Source of the DNA: Antedon bifida
Taxonomy: Eukaryota > Echinodermata > Crinoidea > Comatulida > Antedonidae
Direction of reading: 5' to 3'
NCBI GenBank assembly: GCA_963402885.1
Contig: OY727100.1
Location: 8,481,501-8,545,500, forward strand
Length of the DNA stretch: 64,000 nucleotides
This document shows, piece by piece, positions 60,633-64,000 of the stretch; the stretch's first letter is position 1; every line of letters begins with the position of its first letter. The translations under genes and the position numbers were made by a program. The notes beneath the pieces are model-generated. The model made no database searches. It saw only the letters and a list, made by a program, of their open reading frames with translations, and was not told the origin of the DNA.

Positions 60633-60728
60633 ACGATATTCATTGAGTCGTATTAAAGTGCATTCTAAGCGAAAAGAAAGACAAAATTCGAATTCAAAAT
60701 CTTAATTATTATTAAGTCTTTATATTAG
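60633..60728 (+). repeat. 5'-truncated SINE tail copy
   Basis: attgagtcgtattaaagtgc, attctaagcgaaaag and cgaattcaaaatctta parallel 57948-58025. Confidence 0.65.
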
Positions 60729-61110
60729 GCCTATAAATAAAGTGGTTTATTCCATACCCACTATCCCTCTCTAAAATATTAATACATTACAAATCAATAT
60801 TTTAAAATCTATCATTTTAAAACTATCTGTAATACATTTCTTTACAGCATGTTACACAATTTTAATTGATTAAAAAAGTGTCCTTAGAAATGCATTGCGA
60901 CAATGGTATTTTATGTTATTTTTTAACCCCCACCTTCCTCCCAACAAACAACGAAACAGACGGTTGTGATTGTACTCAACACGAATAAAAATTGAAATTC
61001 AAAATAAACAATTATTTTTTTACATTGAAACATTATAAAAATATAATTTAAGTTTGAAAAACCTTAACAAAGAACATAAGTATCTATATATAATTCGTGG
61101 TAAATTTATT

Positions 61111-62862
61111 TCAATCACAATGCGTCACCAACCGTAATACTCCTGACGCGTTGAATTGAGTAAGTAACTCATATTCCTTCGGCATATTATGTGCCCTATG
61201 ATTTCCAAGAACATTGGTCTTGTCGTAATAATGGTAAAGTAGAGGTTTTCCATTGGTATCATGGTTAAACGGGTAGAATCCGTAAAGAGTAACATTATCA
61301 CACAGCGACGCAGCAACGGTGAACGTGTTAAAACCAGTTGTTAGATGTGGAACATCAATACCCTTACCCCAGAACCTGTTTATGACGAAATAAATAATTA
61401 ATAATTAATAATATGCAAATATTTAACTTGTACATTCAACGATTTTTACATTCATGTGATAAAATAACATGAAAATCATAGGTGGGAAATTATCGAGAAG
61501 CCCGTTTTTCACTAGGAGGCGAATTTAATCGCGCTAATCGAATATTTTCGCGAAGAAATTAAAGATAGGCCTATTACTTTAACACGTGATTTGAACGAAA
61601 GTGTCATTTCCGGCCCTAAGATGAAAAATAAATCATATACAAACATTGAATACTATGCTTCCTTTAAAATCATTTTACTCACCATTTTGTAAGTGGGTCG
61701 ACGCTTCTCCAACTGTAACCAAATTGAATGGGAAGATTGTATTTATTTTTCAGCATTTTACTGAGGAATTGTAACTGTCTTTTTTTAAAATATAGTCGAG
61801 TGTCTTTACTGTACCATAAAACAGAATCATTCAAATACTGAATTCGCTCGAGAAATTGTTTACCCAGCTCCCCTTTCTGATCCACTGTATTTATAACTTG
61901 ACTTATTATTTGTCGGTTTAAAACTGTCATATTTGTTTTAATACCAACGTCATCTTCGTAATTCACAATCAAAGCCAGATTGGAACGTAAAACAAAATTA
62001 TGATTGTTGATGTTTTTTCCACATTTGCTGCCAAAAAGAATACCTCCATTCCCGACAATGGCACAATCTCTTTGAAAGTTAATGGAATTCAAATGGCTAT
62101 TGTTAATCATAGATGTTGTTCTAATGTTCGATGTGGTAAAACTAGACATGTATTCAAACAAATTGAAGCCTTGCTTAAATCTTGACTTGTCCGTCCCTAC
62201 ATCTGTATCTTTGTAAACCAAAAAAGTAGAATCTAGTGGGAAACATGTCTTCATCAATTTTCTGAAATCAAATAATCATTATCCATATAAATGTCCAAGC
62301 TTGAACTATGACGTAAAACACAATCGCAAGCGATCAAACTATTGCTTAGGTCTACTTGGCTATATTCAACTAACACAAGTTTCCCTGTTTAACATTAATA
62401 GTAATATAAATTAATTATTAATAGAAAAGTATGCCTACTTTAGTTGATAGATACGCAAAATTACAATGTTATTTTAGTATCAATATTTTGTTCAATTCAA
62501 TAATTCAATAAATCTTATTTAGGCCTATTGTGGTAAATATTCATATATTTTTAATGTACTGCAGTAAGTTACAATCATTTTATACGAACAAAATATGTAT
62601 TTCAATTTCAATTTTAATGATTTGGTAAAGAACATAAATGAACAATGTATAAAAACATTGATAGATATTCATGACTGAAAATTCATGATATGGGTTTCAG
62701 AAGATATGGGTCCAAAGTCTAAATTGACTACCTTAATTGATATCAATAAATACAATTATAATAGAAACTCATTTACCATGTTTGGACAGAAATTTTTCTT
62801 ACCGTAATTGTCTTTTTTGGTCGTCAGTAATATCGTAATTTTTAAAAAATGATGATGGTAGT
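61111..62862 (-). CDS. Alpha-2,8-sialyltransferase-like (GT29), three 3' exons
   Basis: Exons 62862-62803, 62261-61683 and 61375-61111 (minus strand) join in phase 2 and give about 300 residues plus stop. Sialylmotif L: D-C-A-I-V-G-N-G-G-I-L-F-G-S-K-C-G-K, then F-V-L-R-S-N-L. Sialylmotif S: H-L-T-T-G-F-N-T-F-T-V-A-A-S-L-C-D. Then L-Y-G-F-Y-P-F, motif III Y-H-Y-Y-D-K, and motif VS H-N-M-P-K-E. The enzyme would move sialic acid from CMP-sialic acid onto glycans in the Golgi. Key His and Cys residues are present. The N-terminal cytoplasmic tail and membrane anchor are not found and should be in one or more exons above 62862, in or beyond the window. L-F-G-S in place of the commoner L-K-N-S is a family variation. 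ST8Sia assignment is by motif; linkage is unproven. Confidence 0.85.
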
Positions 62863-62985
62863 CTATTAATAATAAGAACGGAATGTTACAATGTAAGTGA
62901 AAAAAGTTACTGCTTGTTGGTAGCCATTTGAAAAAAAAAATACAATATTGATCGAATTATACAAACGTGGGATGAAGTGCATTAA

Positions 62986-63094
62986 GCTTGGTTACCACTG
63001 GACGCAACGCAAGTACGTTAACCGCGTCTTCGTCAACTCACTTCGCTCGGCGCTGTGCCTACGCCGTTAAGTTCCGTCAAAGTGGGAACCAAGC
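62986..63094. mobile_element. MITE, second member of the GCTTGGTTCCCACT family
   Basis: gcttggttaccactggacgc at the left, agtgggaaccaagc at the right; 109 bp. Inner part richer in CG than the 7.1-kb copy. Confidence 0.7.
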
Positions 63095-63155
63095 ATAATC
63101 GGTCCCTACAAAACATTGATGATATTTTCTCTAAAATGATATAATTATCATTATC

Positions 63156-63647
63156 ATCATAGCGTTGCAGTATTAATATACTTTTTTTTTATATTATTAT
63201 ATTGAAAAACAAAAAAACCGACAGTGCCATTGTTGTACTGCTGTATCTTACGGAGTTGTTAGCTTTGTGTAAACGAAAGTATAAATTATTTTAATAATTT
63301 ATTACTGCACTTCACTGTTTTTTTGTTTCTACCTATTAATGATTATTGCTCCTACATATCAATCGATTATTTATCGGTGATCCATCGATTGTATTGATTT
63401 ATTTATTTTTTAACTTGGAAGTATAACAATATATAACAAACATCAACAGAAACAATAAAATTGATTTATAACAAGTACAAAAACAAATTTCTTTCACTAT
63501 AAAAACACTCTATGAAGAACTTAGGAATAAACAATACTTCTTCTCTAATATATTTTGGAATCAAGAAACATAGATTTACAAATACAGGAGAACATTGCAA
63601 TCATTCTCAACATACGTTGCTTAAAACTGTAGGATGTTCGATCGCAT
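63156..63647 (+). repeat. 492-bp repeat, copy 2
   Basis: Direct copy of 58229-58720 with only a handful of changes (for example tctcac/tcttac, gtcgtt/gttgtt). Confidence 0.9.
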
Positions 63648-63877
63648 AATCAGAGGACGAATGGAGTTGAGAAAAACAACGAATCCATTGACTTTAAACA
63701 AAACCAAAAAAAAAAACAACGTTGTTGTTGTTGTAATAGTATTTTTATTTTGTAGTAGTAATAATTTATTGTACAATTCAATGCGATTTTAACGTTGCGT
63801 CTACCTCAATATAATGATCCGATTCTGTCTACTGTCTGTAAAACTAAAGCAAGTTATATACGTTGCTGTCTGCAGAA

Positions 63878-63954
63878 ATGACGTACATAGAGGATGAGGA
63901 TACTATAGACTGGATGGGGATAGACGAAAATTCTGACGGCGAGAAGAAGAATGT
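63878..63954 (+). CDS. Possible first coding exon of a downstream gene
   Basis: ATG in context gcagaaatga opens M-T-Y-I-E-D-E-D-T-I-D-W-M-G-I-D-E-N-S, acidic, followed by the donor-like gtaaga at 63955. Without splicing it stops after 26 codons. Promoter signals were not seen. This is weak and could be chance. Confidence 0.25.
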
Positions 63955-64000
63955 GTAAGAATTTGTATAGGCCTAATCATAATCTAGAGTAGAAGTGAGT

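Larger units (their letters stand above)
59527..61110. other. Intergenic region between two tail-to-tail genes
   Basis: AT-rich. Apart from the poly(A) candidates and the SINE tail, I see nothing coding or structured. Confidence 0.5.

Overview
The window is animal genomic DNA: AT-rich, with GT-AG introns, microsatellites, LINE, SINE and DNA-transposon debris, and almost no compact coding. The gene content (a very large modular extracellular protein and a GT29 alpha-2,8-type sialyltransferase, a family mostly found in deuterostomes) and the style of the repeats suggest a marine invertebrate deuterostome, probably an echinoderm. The species cannot be fixed from the sequence alone.

Layout. One plus-strand gene fills most of the window, from before base 1 to its stop codon at 59524-59526. 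I could join 50 exons (179 to 59526) through GT-AG sites with continuous phase. They give one frame of 10,023 nt, or 3,340 residues without a stop, and the 5' end lies outside the window. The protein reads: end of a C-type lectin domain, Cys-rich and EGF-like modules, a unique Cys-containing region, about 15 FN3/Ig-like repeats marked by 'DG.xIDxTPP' and 'FxDxxSGI..Y.W.IG', a DUF642/galactose-binding-like module at about residues 2,745-2,912, then two or three more FN3-like repeats and a stop. No membrane segment is seen, so it is probably secreted. Downstream on the minus strand lie the last three visible exons of a sialyltransferase with sialylmotifs L, S, III and VS (61111-62862). The two genes are tail to tail.

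The introns carry the mobile DNA. From left to right: a LINE reverse-transcriptase fragment (about 1.2-1.8 kb); a 3.8-kb foldback element of 31-bp and 195-bp tandem arrays with an inverted arm (1876-5637); small TIR elements and dispersed repeats; a nearly complete but frameshifted Helentron in a 13.7-kb intron (about 13.15-21.76 kb) with a C19 (USP-type) peptidase, a 23-residue coiled-coil repeat, DUF6570-like zinc motifs, HUH Rep, PIF1 helicase and an endonuclease domain; a second LINE fragment (23.5-23.8 kb); an 8.5-kb element with long inverted arms around a minus-strand PIN/XPG-like plus CXC protein (30.41-38.91 kb); a related 3.2-kb element without a gene (45.15-48.36 kb); a 1.8-kb TIR element (50.46-52.25 kb); a 214-bp tandem exon duplication (56.2-56.6 kb); a tRNA-derived SINE; and two near-identical 492-bp repeats 4.9 kb apart.

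The likeliest under-described systems are the Helentron carrying a USP-type deubiquitinase and the long-inverted-arm element family. The arms of that family are built from ~150-bp monomers carrying perfect AGGTCAAAGGTCA (DR1) sites. Everything here comes from reading the sequence; no database search was run.
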